A stretch of 64,000 nucleotides of DNA from Sinobaca qinghaiensis (GCF_003610495.1 NZ_RAPK01000010.1:1-64000), one strand, 5' to 3'. Positions 28,913 to 36,964 are shown, counted from the first letter of the stretch. Numbers and translations are program-made. The notes: generated by a model from the sequence alone, not told the origin.

Positions 28913-29508
28913 AGTAAATGAGGACGGTTATTTAAATAAACAACATGCAGCTTATTTTCCCGGCGCACAAGCTTTGTAATACCGGTATTATCCATATGAA
29001 ACGGTCTTTCCACCCGGTGCCAGTCTTCTCCAAGAATAAGGTACATAAGGAAAATTGTTAGAAATCCCCCGTGCGATACAATGGCCGCTTTTTCAAACTC
29101 TGCTGCCAGGAGCATTGCTCTTAGCTTCTCACACCGTTTCGTAATATCCTCCACCGTTTCCGCACCATCAAGCCCGCTGCAAAGCAGGTCTTTTTCTTTC
29201 ACTTCCGGAAATTCTTCATATATTTTTTCTTTTGTTTTGCCTTCCATAGGTCCCAGGTTGATTTCCCTGAACAGCTCTTTCGTCTGCACGGAAAGGCGTT
29301 GTTCTGTCCCGATTGCTTTCGCTGTTTCATGCGCCCTCGTCAGGTCACTGCTGAAAATTTCATCCAGCGTATGGCGTCCGGACCAGAAGCCCCCAAGTTT
29401 TGCTGCCTGGTTTCTGCCTTTATCCGTCAGGTCAAAATTCATACAACCCTGCAGCGTTTTTAGCCGGTTGCCCTCTGATTCCCCATGGCGGACGAGAAAA
29501 ACTTCCAT
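28909..29508 (-). CDS. Histidine phosphatase family protein
   Basis: Phosphoglycerate-mutase-like phosphatase, 199 aa, cytosolic. The catalytic FLVRHGESEGN motif opens the protein, followed by DLTDKGRNQA, the acid residue in REINLGPMEG and the second histidine in IVSHGGFLTIF. The ATG at 29508 is used, with GGGGGAATC upstream. It overlaps the stop of the preceding small gene by one base (TAATG), indicating translational coupling. Substrate is unknown. Confidence 0.88.
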   Translation of the reverse strand: MEVFLVRHGESEGNRLKTLQGCMNFDLTDKGRNQAAKLGGFWSGRHTLDEIFSSDLTRAHETAKAIGTEQRLSVQTKELFREINLGPMEGKTKEKIYEEFPEVKEKDLLCSGLDGAETVEDITKRCEKLRAMLLAAEFEKAAIVSHGGFLTIFLMYLILGEDWHRVERPFHMDNTGITKLVRRENKLHVVYLNNRPHLL

Positions 29509-29708
29509 TACGATTCCCCCTGCTCTTTCCAATCCGGCTTGAACTGCTGAATTTTAATCATAAGATTATCGAGCATTTTTTCAAGGCGCTCTAAATCTTC
29601 TATGTCCGCCTGATCCGAAGGCAGACCGGAAACCATCTGCTGTATTAAACCAAACTGCTTTTGTAAATAATCAAGATGCTGTTCTTTCGTGTGAATGGGA
29701 GTGCTCAT
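29508..29708 (-). CDS. SE1561-like small protein
   Basis: Cytosolic protein of 66 aa, helical and probably coiled (LDYLQKQFGLIQQMV; DLERLEKMLDNLMIKIQQF). It resembles the SE1561 family of small Bacillales proteins without known function. This assignment rests on my recollection of the family pattern. It is coupled by a one-base overlap to the histidine phosphatase gene. Confidence 0.7.
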   Translation of the reverse strand: MSTPIHTKEQHLDYLQKQFGLIQQMVSGLPSDQADIEDLERLEKMLDNLMIKIQQFKPDWKEQGES

Positions 29709-29733
29709 ATTTTAGTGGTTCCTTTCTGTTTTA

Positions 29734-31098
29734 TCATTTAGCGGATGCTTCTTTTTCTTCTTTAAAAATATCAATTTTATTCCATTTTCCGAATTTGTAG
29801 TAGCCCGCAGCGAACAAGCTGCTTATTAAAAAGCTCAATCCAATTCCCATGCCAATGCCGATTTCTCCATACATGGAAGAAAAAAGCCAGGCCAGCGGAA
29901 AGCGGAGAAGCCAAAACGAGATAATATTAAGCGCCAGCACCTGCATAACGGCACCGGATGCACGGACAATTCCATTCAGTACAAAATTTATGCCCAGGAA
30001 GGGATAACAAAACGCAACGATCCGCAGGTATTGTGCCCCGAATTCAATCGTTCCCGGATCACTTACAAACAGCCCCATCAAAAATTCAGCCATAATAAAC
30101 ACAATGGTGCTGATGACAAGAGATACAGAAAAAATGAGAATAAGTCCGCTTTTAGCGATTTCTTTTATTCTGTCCCATCTATCTGCTCCAATGTTCTGGC
30201 CGGCAATGCTTGTAATAGCGGAGCCCAGCGTAAGCGAAGGAAGCATAATAACGCTGTCCAGCCGCTGAGCAGCCCCAAATCCGGAAACAGCTGTTTCACC
30301 GAAGGAATTGACTACGGTCATTACGGCAAGCACACCGCCTGAAATAGCAACCATAGAAAAACCGGAAGGCAGCCCTATTGTCACAATGCGTCTGCATTCC
30401 TCTATCGCAGGAATGTAGGGAATGGAGAACGGTACTCCTTTTTTTACAATGGAGTAAATGATTCCAAATAAAAACGCAATTCCCTGCGAAATCACTGTCG
30501 CATAAGCAGCACCGCTGATGCCCAGGTCAAACACATGAATAAATAATGGATCAAGGACAATGTTCAATGCTACCGCCAGCATAATAAAACGAAGAGGCGT
30601 TTTGCTGTCCCCTAAGGATCGAAGCACGGTGCCAATGAAGTTGTAACCAAACAAAAATAAAATACCAATAAAGTTGATTCGCAGGTACGTCGAAGCCATC
30701 GGCATAATCGACTCCGGCGTTCCCATCAGCTGAAGAATATAAGGAGACATAAAAAAGCCTACAACGCCCAGCCCTACGGCCAATATACCAAGAACCGTAA
30801 CGAATGCGTTTAAGGACCTTTTCAGCCCTTCATTATCGCCTGCTCCTATACGCTGCGACAAAATAGTCAGCGTAGCGCTGTTTATACCTATAATAAAAGA
30901 TAAAATTGTAAAAATGACGGTACTCGAAAGCGTTACTGCTCCCAGAGCCTGTGCTCCAAGAAGGTTACCAACCCAAAGACTGTCTACAATTTGGTAAGAG
31001 CTTTGCAGCACGTTGCCCAAAAAAATAGGCCAGGAAAAGAGAATCATCTTTCTCATTATGCTGCCTTCTGTAAAATCCATACGGGTACTTGCTGCCAT
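29734..31098 (-). CDS. MATE family efflux transporter (first copy)
   Basis: Membrane exporter of 454 aa with about twelve hydrophobic segments, MATE fold. MRKMILFSWPIFLGNVLQSSYQIVDSLWVG (in pieces SWPIFLGNVLQ, IVDSLWVGNLLG) and SQRIGAGD are typical of the DinF/NorM-related group. It exports organic cations in exchange for Na+ or H+; in a halophile sodium coupling is plausible but not shown. AGAGGAG precedes the ATG. Confidence 0.9.
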   Translation of the reverse strand: MAASTRMDFTEGSIMRKMILFSWPIFLGNVLQSSYQIVDSLWVGNLLGAQALGAVTLSSTVIFTILSFIIGINSATLTILSQRIGAGDNEGLKRSLNAFVTVLGILAVGLGVVGFFMSPYILQLMGTPESIMPMASTYLRINFIGILFLFGYNFIGTVLRSLGDSKTPLRFIMLAVALNIVLDPLFIHVFDLGISGAAYATVISQGIAFLFGIIYSIVKKGVPFSIPYIPAIEECRRIVTIGLPSGFSMVAISGGVLAVMTVVNSFGETAVSGFGAAQRLDSVIMLPSLTLGSAITSIAGQNIGADRWDRIKEIAKSGLILIFSVSLVISTIVFIMAEFLMGLFVSDPGTIEFGAQYLRIVAFCYPFLGINFVLNGIVRASGAVMQVLALNIISFWLLRFPLAWLFSSMYGEIGIGMGIGLSFLISSLFAAGYYKFGKWNKIDIFKEEKEASAK

Positions 31099-31130
31099 TT
31101 GTTTCTCCTCTTCTTGCTGTCCAGCCTATT

Positions 31131-31517
31131 TTATTTCCATTCATACGTTTCTTCTACTTGTATGCTGTCTTTGACAGACTGCACCATTGAGCAGTATTTC
31201 CTTGTTAACTCCATGTTTTTCAGCATTTTTTTATCGTTTTTATCATGAGAGTCAATAACAAAATGAATGGATACTTTTGTAATTTCATCCGCTTCTGTTC
31301 CGCTTCGTTCTACGTTTGTCCGTATTTCTATATCCTGTACATCCATTCGCTGTTTTTTCATGATTTTTTTCAGAACCCCGCCGCTGCATACAGCAAGCGA
31401 TGCGGTCATAAGCTGATACGGACGAAATCCATGCTCTTCATCACTTGAAATATGAAGTGTCCCATAGTTTGTCTCGGTTATAAATCCGTGTTCTGTCATT
31501 GAAAAATTCACATACAT
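31131..31517 (-). CDS. OsmC family protein
   Basis: OsmC/Ohr-fold protein, 128 aa, predicted thiol-dependent peroxidase or stress protein. FRPYQLMTASLAVCSGGVL carries the first conserved cysteine, and LTRKYCSMVQSV the second (VEKYCPV-like motif). These pair for hydroperoxide reduction in the family. It belongs to the YhfA-like branch rather than Ohr. It lies 32 bp before the MATE gene on the same strand. Confidence 0.87.
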   Translation of the reverse strand: MYVNFSMTEHGFITETNYGTLHISSDEEHGFRPYQLMTASLAVCSGGVLKKIMKKQRMDVQDIEIRTNVERSGTEADEITKVSIHFVIDSHDKNDKKMLKNMELTRKYCSMVQSVKDSIQVEETYEWK

Positions 31518-31613
31518 GCACCCTTTCCATCAAACGTCTCTTCTGCATTTTAATCTAGTGTCGACGCTTCGTCCACTCTCCAAGCTTTCACTTTACAAAG
31601 ATAGTACTCGAGA

Positions 31614-31655
31614 ACAGCAAAAAAAATCTGCTGATAAGTTATCAGCAGATTTTTC
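31614..31655. terminator. Terminator after the aeRF1-like gene
   Basis: AAAATCTGCTGATAA pairs perfectly with TTATCAGCAGATTTT around a single base, with A and T runs on both sides. Confidence 0.85.
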
Positions 31656-32456
31656 TTAGCGGACAATTTCGCCGTATACTTCATTTACAATTTCATGAGC
31701 AGGTTTGGATATTAAGTTTTTCGGAATCGTATCAATAATCTTTGCACCTAAATGCTGTTCCAAATCTCTCACATACTCTTTGCTTCCGACAAGGTATACA
31801 CCTTCGAGACCGCGTTTCTTAACTTCTTTGTCCAGCGTTGGCGCCAGCTTTTTGTACCATCTCTGCTGGTTCTCTTCAAAACGCTGCTGCAGCTCGTCCA
31901 CATGCGTTGATCCTGAAGCTGTTTTAGCACGTGCTGCCGTTCCCTGATACTGCTTCCAGTCTTCAGATTCAAGCTCCCAGCTGAATTTCCGCTGATCCCG
32001 GATTTCTCCTAATGCGGTGTCTAAAAGAATAACATCTCTTTGCTGCACCAGCAGAATGCCGGCAGCTGGATAATCTTTCTGCAGAAAATCAAGCTGGTCT
32101 ACAACCGGGTGCTTTTCCCATTGAAAATCCGTTTCGATAGGCACCTGCAGGATTTTTTCCAGCAGGATACTGCCTTTTGAATCTACAATGAGTACGAGAC
32201 CCTTCTGCATGTCAGCCTGCAGATCATGTATACGCTGATCGGCTTTTTCAGCTGTTTTTTTATATGTTTTAAGCTGTTCTTTTGATTCACTTGCCTCAGC
32301 ATATTCCTTCAGCTTTTTTAATCCGTTTTTCAGCCGGATTTTCCATTCGCCGCCCTGCTGGCTTCCTTCTGTAAAATCGGTGTTCAAGTAAATGGAAAGT
32401 ATCCCGTTTTCGTCCTGTACATTGGATAGCTTTTTTATATTTTCTACTTCACTCAT
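31656..32456 (-). CDS. VLRF1/aeRF1-like release-factor family protein
   Basis: Protein of 266 aa resembling the bacterial Vms1/aeRF1-like family (VLRF1 or baeRF), related to eukaryotic peptidyl-tRNA-releasing factors in ribosome rescue. ILSIYLNTD at the N terminus, the LVQQRDVILLDTALGEI core and GVYLVGSKEYVRDLEQHL fit that fold. The family assignment is from memory of its pattern and moderately sure. A weak sigma-B-like promoter lies upstream. A possible role in translation quality control under stress is inference. Confidence 0.65.
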   Translation of the reverse strand: MSEVENIKKLSNVQDENGILSIYLNTDFTEGSQQGGEWKIRLKNGLKKLKEYAEASESKEQLKTYKKTAEKADQRIHDLQADMQKGLVLIVDSKGSILLEKILQVPIETDFQWEKHPVVDQLDFLQKDYPAAGILLVQQRDVILLDTALGEIRDQRKFSWELESEDWKQYQGTAARAKTASGSTHVDELQQRFEENQQRWYKKLAPTLDKEVKKRGLEGVYLVGSKEYVRDLEQHLGAKIIDTIPKNLISKPAHEIVNEVYGEIVR

Positions 32457-32494
32457 GATGAATCCCCCTTGGAAAAGTCTTCTTAAAAATTGTT

Positions 32495-32519
32495 TTTCCT
32501 AAATCGGGTCGTAGTAAAC
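32495..32519 (-). promoter_or_regulatory. Weak sigma-B-like promoter of the aeRF1-like gene
   Basis: On the minus strand, GTTTAC (32514-32519), 13 bp, AGGAAA (32495-32500), each 5 of 6 to the general-stress consensus. Confidence 0.35.
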
Positions 32520-32539
32520 ATAAAATTTTATCATTTAAC

Positions 32540-33010
32540 CTAGATAGATTCTTTACCTCTTGGAAGCGGGTGTACATTATCTGCATCAGCTGAAGTTTCA
32601 CCGTTTGAATCAGAGGCCTCTGGCATGGAAGGAACTTCTTCAGACAGCTTGGAAACTGTTTCTTCTTTAATTTCCTTCATTTCCTGGGCTGTTTTCTTCG
32701 TAGTATCTTTAATATTCATTGTTGTCTCTTTTAGATTACCTGCGGTTTCAGAGATTTTCTGTACGTCTTTGTTTGCTGCTTCCAGGAGCTCTGAAATCTG
32801 GTTTGATGCTTTCTTCAAAGTATCGATGATTTCTTCTCTGTTTTGTGAAATATATTGAGTTGCCCCATTCACTTTTGATGCAGTTGTTTTAGTGCCGCTT
32901 GTCACTTTTTCTCTTGATGTCTTATTGCCAAGCACTACTGCTAAAAGAGCTGCAATCCCGATCCCTAAACCTATTCCTAATCCTTTTTTGCTTTTATTCT
33001 GTTCTGTCAT
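32540..33010 (-). CDS. YtxH-like membrane-anchored stress protein
   Basis: Protein of 156 aa with one N-terminal hydrophobic segment (GLGIGLGIGIAALLAVVLG) and a long, charged, helical C-terminal part likely to form coiled coil (DTLKKASNQISELLEAANKDVQKI in part). This layout matches YtxH/YhaH proteins, often general-stress induced in Bacillus. The ATG at 33010 follows AAAGGTGG at 8 nt. Function unknown. The acidic tail (EASDSNGETSADADN) fits a salt-adapted proteome. Confidence 0.72.
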   Translation of the reverse strand: MTEQNKSKKGLGIGLGIGIAALLAVVLGNKTSREKVTSGTKTTASKVNGATQYISQNREEIIDTLKKASNQISELLEAANKDVQKISETAGNLKETTMNIKDTTKKTAQEMKEIKEETVSKLSEEVPSMPEASDSNGETSADADNVHPLPRGKESI

Positions 33011-33123
33011 TGATACATCCACCTTTCAGGCATTTTATTTGATATAACATTAACATACCACTTTTTCCTGCTGTTTACTCCTCTTTGTAAAGAAAAAATC
33101 TACCGCAGCGGTTTTTACTGTAT

Positions 33124-33158
33124 TAAAAAAGAGAGCTGAACGTATCAGCCCTCTTTTT
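33124..33158 (-). terminator. Terminator after the 34-aa gene
   Basis: AAAAAGAG-GCTGA pairs with TCAGC-CTCTTTTT around ACGTA with one mismatch, followed on the minus strand by a T run. Confidence 0.75.
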
Positions 33159-33166
33159 ACTATTAA

Positions 33167-33271
33167 TCAGCCATTGTAGACTTCTGTCATAAATACATCT
33201 GTTTCCAGCATTTCAAATCCTTCTTCTTCTAAAGAAAACTGAAATTCTGCTTCTTCTCTCTCTCCCGTCAT
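33167..33271 (-). CDS. Small acidic protein, 34 aa, unknown
   Basis: A short ORF reading MTGEREEAEFQF-SLEEEGFEML-ETDVFMTEVYNG. It has an AAAGGAG site 8 nt before the ATG, its own terminator and a palindromic operator 39 bp upstream. These signals together make it a likely real gene. It has thirteen acidic and only one basic residue, no membrane segment and no cysteine. I do not recognise a family. It could be a small regulator or a peptide whose RNA matters more than the product. Confidence 0.6.
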   Translation of the reverse strand: MTGEREEAEFQFSLEEEGFEMLETDVFMTEVYNG

Positions 33272-33309
33272 CTCCCGCACTCCTTTAATAAAATATTCTG
33301 AAAATACTT

Positions 33310-33327
33310 AGTGAGCGTTTGCTCACT
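33310..33327. promoter_or_regulatory. Palindromic operator upstream of the 34-aa gene
   Basis: AGTGAGC-GTTT-GCTCACT is a perfect 7-bp inverted repeat with a 4-nt spacer. The TGAGC/GCTCA arms resemble TetR-family operators. It lies between the divergent small genes, nearer the 34-aa one. Confidence 0.55.
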
Positions 33328-33499
33328 CTCTCTGTAAAATGAATTGATACAAAGTCTAGCAGGAAAAAATGAGTTTGTAAAGCAAATAGTCTATTTTTTT
33401 AGATAATACAAAGTTTTCAAAAAATAGTAACAATTTAAGCATCTTTTTCAACTAAAACGCTATTATAATGAATATAGAGAAGAGAAAAGGAGAGAATAA

Positions 33500-33649
33500 A
33501 TGAGAAAACCAAACAGATCAACTTTAGAAGAGCTGATAAATAAAAATCGTGAAGCCCTGCTGAACGATCCTGAAGCTATGAAAGCAATAGAAGACCGAAT
33601 AGATGATAAGACATCACAGAGTGCCCAGTCTTCTGCTTCCGCTTTATAA
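33500..33649 (+). CDS. FbpB-family small protein
   Basis: Protein of 49 aa, MRKPNRSTLEELINKNREAL and so on. The pattern MR-K-x-S/T-x-EELI-x-NK-x-E-x-L-x-D and IEDRID matches the small FbpB-type proteins. In B. subtilis FbpB is a Fur-regulated helper of the iron-sparing sRNA FsrA. GGAGAGAATAA precedes the ATG and TATAAT lies about 28 bp upstream. Unlike its relatives it is not basic overall. No clear Fur box is seen. A perfect terminator follows, shared with the ferritin-like gene. Confidence 0.7.
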   Translation: MRKPNRSTLEELINKNREALLNDPEAMKAIEDRIDDKTSQSAQSSASAL

Positions 33650-33660
33650 GTAAAAAGACA

Positions 33661-33694
33661 AAAAAGACCAAAGCCAGGCGGCTTTGGTCTTTTT
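33661..33694. terminator. Bidirectional terminator, FbpB-like / ferritin-like
   Basis: AAAAAGACCAAAGCC pairs perfectly with GGCTTTGGTCTTTTT around AGGC. Confidence 0.9.
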
Positions 33695-33701
33695 ATTTTA
33701 T

Positions 33702-34136
33702 TTAATGCATGCGTGGATCAGCTAGTAGTCTTTCGATTTCTTCCATATGACCCGTTTCGTCGGAAATTAAGTCTTCAAGTTTAAGCTGCAGTTCAATCAA
33801 ACCAAGCTCTTCTGCCTGCTTTGCCCGCACTTTATAACGGTCAATGGTGTCTTTTTCAGACTGCTTTGCGTTCTCAAGCATTTCTTTTACATTACTTGTC
33901 TGCTGTACTTTGGCAGGAACCGTAGTAGGTGTGCCGCCAAGTATGCTGATTTTTTCTGCAAGATAGATCGCATGACCCTGCTCGTCGGCTACTTCGCCTT
34001 CAAAAAACGGCTTTAGTACCTGACGGTATAATCCGGATACAACAGCTGCGTTATTGCTGTACATAATCATAGCTGCGTATTCATTTGCGAGATCTGTGTT
34101 TAGTCCTTCTACTAGTTCTTGTGTTTTTGAATCCAT
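33702..34136 (-). CDS. Ferritin-like (Dps/bacterioferritin-type) protein
   Basis: Four-helix-bundle iron-binding protein, 144 aa. Diiron ligands are suggested by ANEYAAMIMYSN, EVADEQGHAIYLAEK and DLISDETGHMEEIE (two E-x2-H motifs). It probably oxidises and stores iron or protects DNA and protein from peroxide. The ATG at 34136 with AAGGAGGACG is the start; the longer reading adds 24 unsupported residues. A near-perfect sigma-B-type promoter lies about 95 bp upstream. Confidence 0.82.
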   Translation of the reverse strand: MDSKTQELVEGLNTDLANEYAAMIMYSNNAAVVSGLYRQVLKPFFEGEVADEQGHAIYLAEKISILGGTPTTVPAKVQQTSNVKEMLENAKQSEKDTIDRYKVRAKQAEELGLIELQLKLEDLISDETGHMEEIERLLADPRMH

Positions 34137-34229
34137 AGAAACGTCCTCCTTGATAGCATTTAGTGTTATAACATGTGCCCGCAGACCTACTGCCTGCTCC
34201 ATAGGCATTTAATTCGTACACTATATATT

Positions 34230-34254
34230 ATTCCCTGTTCTGCTCTGCTTAAAC
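34230..34254 (-). promoter_or_regulatory. Sigma-B promoter of the ferritin-like gene
   Basis: On the minus strand GTTTAA (34249-34254), 13-bp spacer, GGGAAT (34230-34235). The -35 is an exact match to the general-stress consensus and the -10 fits GGGWAW except its last base. Confidence 0.65.
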
Positions 34255-34257
34255 CTC

Positions 34258-34686
34258 TTATTTAAACAGATCTGCGTATTCGCTGTACCCTTCGTCTTCG
34301 AGCTTGTCTTTCGGAATAAAGCGAAGGGAAGCTGAATTAATGCAATACCGGAGACCCGTCGGTTTAGGACCGTCGTTAAATACATGCCCCAGATGGGAAT
34401 CTGAATTTTTTGCTCTTACTTCTGTACGTCTCATTCCGAAAGTAGTATCAAAATGCTCTGCTACTTCCTCTTCTTTTAAAGGCGCCGTGAAGCTCGGCCA
34501 GCCGCAGCTTGATTCAAATTTTTCTTTTGATGAAAATAACGGCCGGCCCGAAATAACATCAACGTACAGCCCGTCTTCCATTAGATTCCAGTATTCATTT
34601 TCAAATGGACGCTCCGTTCCGTTATTCTGAGTTACTTCAAATTGGATCGGCGTCAGCTTCTTTTTTAATTCTTCTTTGTTTGCCAT
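34258..34686 (-). CDS. msrB: Peptide methionine (R)-S-oxide reductase MsrB
   Basis: Repairs the R form of methionine sulfoxide, 142 aa, cytosolic. The catalytic cysteine is in [11 protein letters not shown] second cysteine in SSCGWPSF is at the resolving position. HLGHVF is present. The zinc-type C-x2-C pairs are absent, as in B. subtilis. The start codon shares a base with the msrA stop (TAATG), so the two are coupled. Confidence 0.94.
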   Translation of the reverse strand: MANKEELKKKLTPIQFEVTQNNGTERPFENEYWNLMEDGLYVDVISGRPLFSSKEKFESSCGWPSFTAPLKEEEVAEHFDTTFGMRRTEVRAKNSDSHLGHVFNDGPKPTGLRYCINSASLRFIPKDKLEDEGYSEYADLFK

Positions 34687-35219
34687 TATGCATTCCCCCA
34701 GTGAGTTTCTATAAATCCGGCTCTGCCGGATCCTCTTTTATACATATTATAATGATAACTGTTTTTTTTGTGATATTCCTGATGCCCTTCTTCAGCTCTG
34801 TAAAACGTTTTTGCAGGACGAACAGGTGTAACAATTCTTCCTTTAAAAGGCCCTTCATTCTGCATTTTCTCTTTCGATGCTTCGGCCTGCTCCTGCTGGC
34901 TCTCATTGTGGTAAAAAATAGCTGTTCCGTAAGATTCACCGCGGTCATTAAACTGTCCGCCTGCATCTGTTGGATCGATTTGGCGCCAGAAAATCTCCAG
35001 CAGTTTGTCATACGTTACTTTGTCCGGATCAAACTCTATCTGCACTGCTTCCACATGCCCGGTAGTATCCGAGCATACTTCCTGATAGGTTGGGTTTTCC
35101 GTGTGTCCCCCGGTATAGCCTGAGATGATCGTATGCACTCCCTCTTCCTGTTCAAAGGGACCTACCATACACCAAAAGCAGCCGCCGGCAAACGTAGCTA
35201 ATTCTGTTTTTTCACTCAT
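34686..35219 (-). CDS. msrA: Peptide methionine (S)-S-oxide reductase MsrA
   Basis: Repairs the S form of methionine sulfoxide, 177 aa, cytosolic. The catalytic motif is GGCFWC near residue 11-16, followed by [18 protein letters not shown] and [10 protein letters not shown] use the ATG at 35219, which has GAGGAGTT upstream. With msrB it forms an operon driven from an extended -10 promoter at 35242. A second, membrane-anchored MsrAB fusion is encoded at 53324. Confidence 0.95.
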   Translation of the reverse strand: MSEKTELATFAGGCFWCMVGPFEQEEGVHTIISGYTGGHTENPTYQEVCSDTTGHVEAVQIEFDPDKVTYDKLLEIFWRQIDPTDAGGQFNDRGESYGTAIFYHNESQQEQAEASKEKMQNEGPFKGRIVTPVRPAKTFYRAEEGHQEYHKKNSYHYNMYKRGSGRAGFIETHWGNA

Positions 35220-35241
35220 CCAAATCAACTCCTCGCTTTTT

Positions 35242-35250
35242 ATTATATCA
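35242..35250 (-). promoter_or_regulatory. Extended -10 promoter of msrA-msrB
   Basis: On the minus strand TG-A-TATAAT (TG at 35249-35250, -10 at 35242-35247), about 23 bp before the msrA ATG. No good -35 is seen. Confidence 0.5.
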
Positions 35251-35309
35251 CTGTAATTTGCGGCCTTCTTCTTATCTGCTCAGACAAATTATCTTTTGCA
35301 TTAATTAAA

Positions 35310-35339
35310 AAAAGGCAGATCCGGCTGGATCTGCCTTTT
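35310..35339. terminator. Terminator after the DJ-1/PfpI gene
   Basis: AAAAGGCAGATCC pairs perfectly with GGATCTGCCTTTT around GGCT. It separates the DJ-1 gene from the msrA promoter region. Confidence 0.85.
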
Positions 35340-35344
35340 GCTTA

Positions 35345-35857
35345 TTATTGAAGCTGCTTTAACGATTCTCTGTTAAATGCAGGAAGGTCATCTGGTGTTC
35401 TGCTCGTTACCAGATTGCCGCAGACAACAACTTCTTTATCATGCACTTTAGCTTTGGCATATTCCATATCCACCTGAATGGATGTAAATCCGGTTGCATT
35501 TCTTCCTTCCAGTGCTTTTGCGGTAATCAAAAGCTGCGGACCGTGGCAGATAGCAAATACCGGTTTGTCTTCATCCATAAAGGATTTTGCGAAGGAAACA
35601 AATTTCTCGTCTCCGCGGAGAAGATCCGGGGAAAATCCACCAGGAATAAACAGTGCGTCAAAGTCAGAAGGTTTCACATCATCGATAGATGCATCTACCG
35701 TTACTTTTGCTTCTCCCTGCTTTCCTTCGATCGTTTTTCCTTTTTCCGATTCAATTACGGTTAGTTCATGGCCTTCTTTTTCGAAAGCCTGTTTCGGATC
35801 TGTATATTCAACATCTTCAAACATGTCTGTCATTACTACGGCAATTTTTTTAGCCAA
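35345..35857 (-). CDS. DJ-1/PfpI family protein (general stress protein 18-like)
   Basis: Class I glutamine-amidotransferase-like fold, 170 aa, probable protein/nucleotide deglycase or stress chaperone. The nucleophilic elbow is FAICHGPQLL with cysteine and histidine adjacent, and ALFIPGGFSPD forms the preceding loop. TTG is the start, after GAAGGAGTG. A sigma-B-type promoter lies about 45 bp upstream, consistent with the sigma-B control of YfkM (Gsp18) in B. subtilis. Confidence 0.86.
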   Translation of the reverse strand: MAKKIAVVMTDMFEDVEYTDPKQAFEKEGHELTVIESEKGKTIEGKQGEAKVTVDASIDDVKPSDFDALFIPGGFSPDLLRGDEKFVSFAKSFMDEDKPVFAICHGPQLLITAKALEGRNATGFTSIQVDMEYAKAKVHDKEVVVCGNLVTSRTPDDLPAFNRESLKQLQ

Positions 35858-35900
35858 TTCGATTCACTCCTTCAATCTAATTTCATCTACAATGATAAGT

Positions 35901-35927
35901 TTACCCGCTGTGCGGATACATCTAAAC
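35901..35927 (-). promoter_or_regulatory. Sigma-B promoter of the DJ-1/PfpI gene
   Basis: On the minus strand GTTTAG (35922-35927), 15-bp spacer, GGGTAA (35901-35906); 5 of 6 matches in each element. Confidence 0.6.
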
Positions 35928-35941
35928 ATAATATGAAAAAT

Positions 35942-36937
35942 TTATGAAAAAGCGTCCGCAATCAGGCGCAGGGAATTAATCTTCTGGGAAGAGGCTGGAG
36001 CAAGGGACACAACCATTACTTCTTCTGCAAGGTATCTGTTTCCTATATTCATCAGCGCAGAAACAGTTTCTTCAGGAGTCCCTACTGCCATTCTCGCGCG
36101 GTTGTAATCTATACGCTTTTGTTCATACGATTCGTATGTAACCGAGGCAATAGATTCAAAAGAAGGAATTCCGCTTAATGGTTTTCCCTGTTCTCCGGAT
36201 AAAAGCACGTGATCCATGACGCGTCCCATTTCTTCGGCCTCTTCGACGGTTGGGGCCGAAGCGGCAAAAACAGCCGTAATCACTTTCGGTTTTTTCAAAA
36301 AAGCAGATGGCTTGAAATGCTCCCGGTACAGCCTGGTGGCTTCTTCTCCGTCTTCTGCATTAATAAAATGCGCATAGCAGTAAGGCATGCCGTACTCTGC
36401 TGCAAGAGAGGCACTGGACGCGCTGGAGCCCAGCATCCAGATCTCCGGCGGCGACTCTGTCTGAGGCGTGACGCAGAGGTCTTTAAAGAAATGATCTTCC
36501 GGCAGCGAATGATGAAGGTAGCCTATTAAATCTTTTACCTGTTCCGGATACCGGTGCGTATCCCGTTTTCTTCTATCATGAAGCGCCATAGTTGCAAGCG
36601 GCATCCCGCCCGGCGCCCGGCCGATGCCCAGGTCTATACGTCCTGGATAGAGATTTTCCAAAACGCTGAAATTCTCTGCTGTTTTGAAAGCACTGTAATG
36701 GGACAGCATAATCCCGCCGGAACCCACTTTTATATTTTTGGTACGTGAAGCAATGTGCGGAATGAGGACTTCCGGGCTTGCTCCTGCTAAATTGGGGGCT
36801 GCGTGGTGCTCGGACACCCAAAATCTGGAGAGACCCAGCCGATCTGCTTCTTCTGCCAGCGCGACTGTGTCCTGAAGTGCTTCTGCATGTGTTTTTCCTT
36901 CTATCACCGGGGACTGATCAAGTACGCCTAGTTTCAT
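35942..36937 (-). CDS. LLM-class flavin-dependent oxidoreductase
   Basis: Luciferase-like FMN oxidoreductase of the single-component MsnO8 type, 331 aa. Opening MKLGVLDQSPV, FWVSEHHAAPNLAGASPE, VGSGGIMLSHYS and ENLYPGRIDLGIGRAPG (in part) are typical. It resembles B. subtilis YvbT and YwcH. Natural substrate unknown. AAAGGCCGG is a usable ribosome binding site. Confidence 0.88.
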   Translation of the reverse strand: MKLGVLDQSPVIEGKTHAEALQDTVALAEEADRLGLSRFWVSEHHAAPNLAGASPEVLIPHIASRTKNIKVGSGGIMLSHYSAFKTAENFSVLENLYPGRIDLGIGRAPGGMPLATMALHDRRKRDTHRYPEQVKDLIGYLHHSLPEDHFFKDLCVTPQTESPPEIWMLGSSASSASLAAEYGMPYCYAHFINAEDGEEATRLYREHFKPSAFLKKPKVITAVFAASAPTVEEAEEMGRVMDHVLLSGEQGKPLSGIPSFESIASVTYESYEQKRIDYNRARMAVGTPEETVSALMNIGNRYLAEEVMVVSLAPASSQKINSLRLIADAFS

Positions 36938-36964
36938 TATTTTAGACCGGCCTTTCTTGTATAT

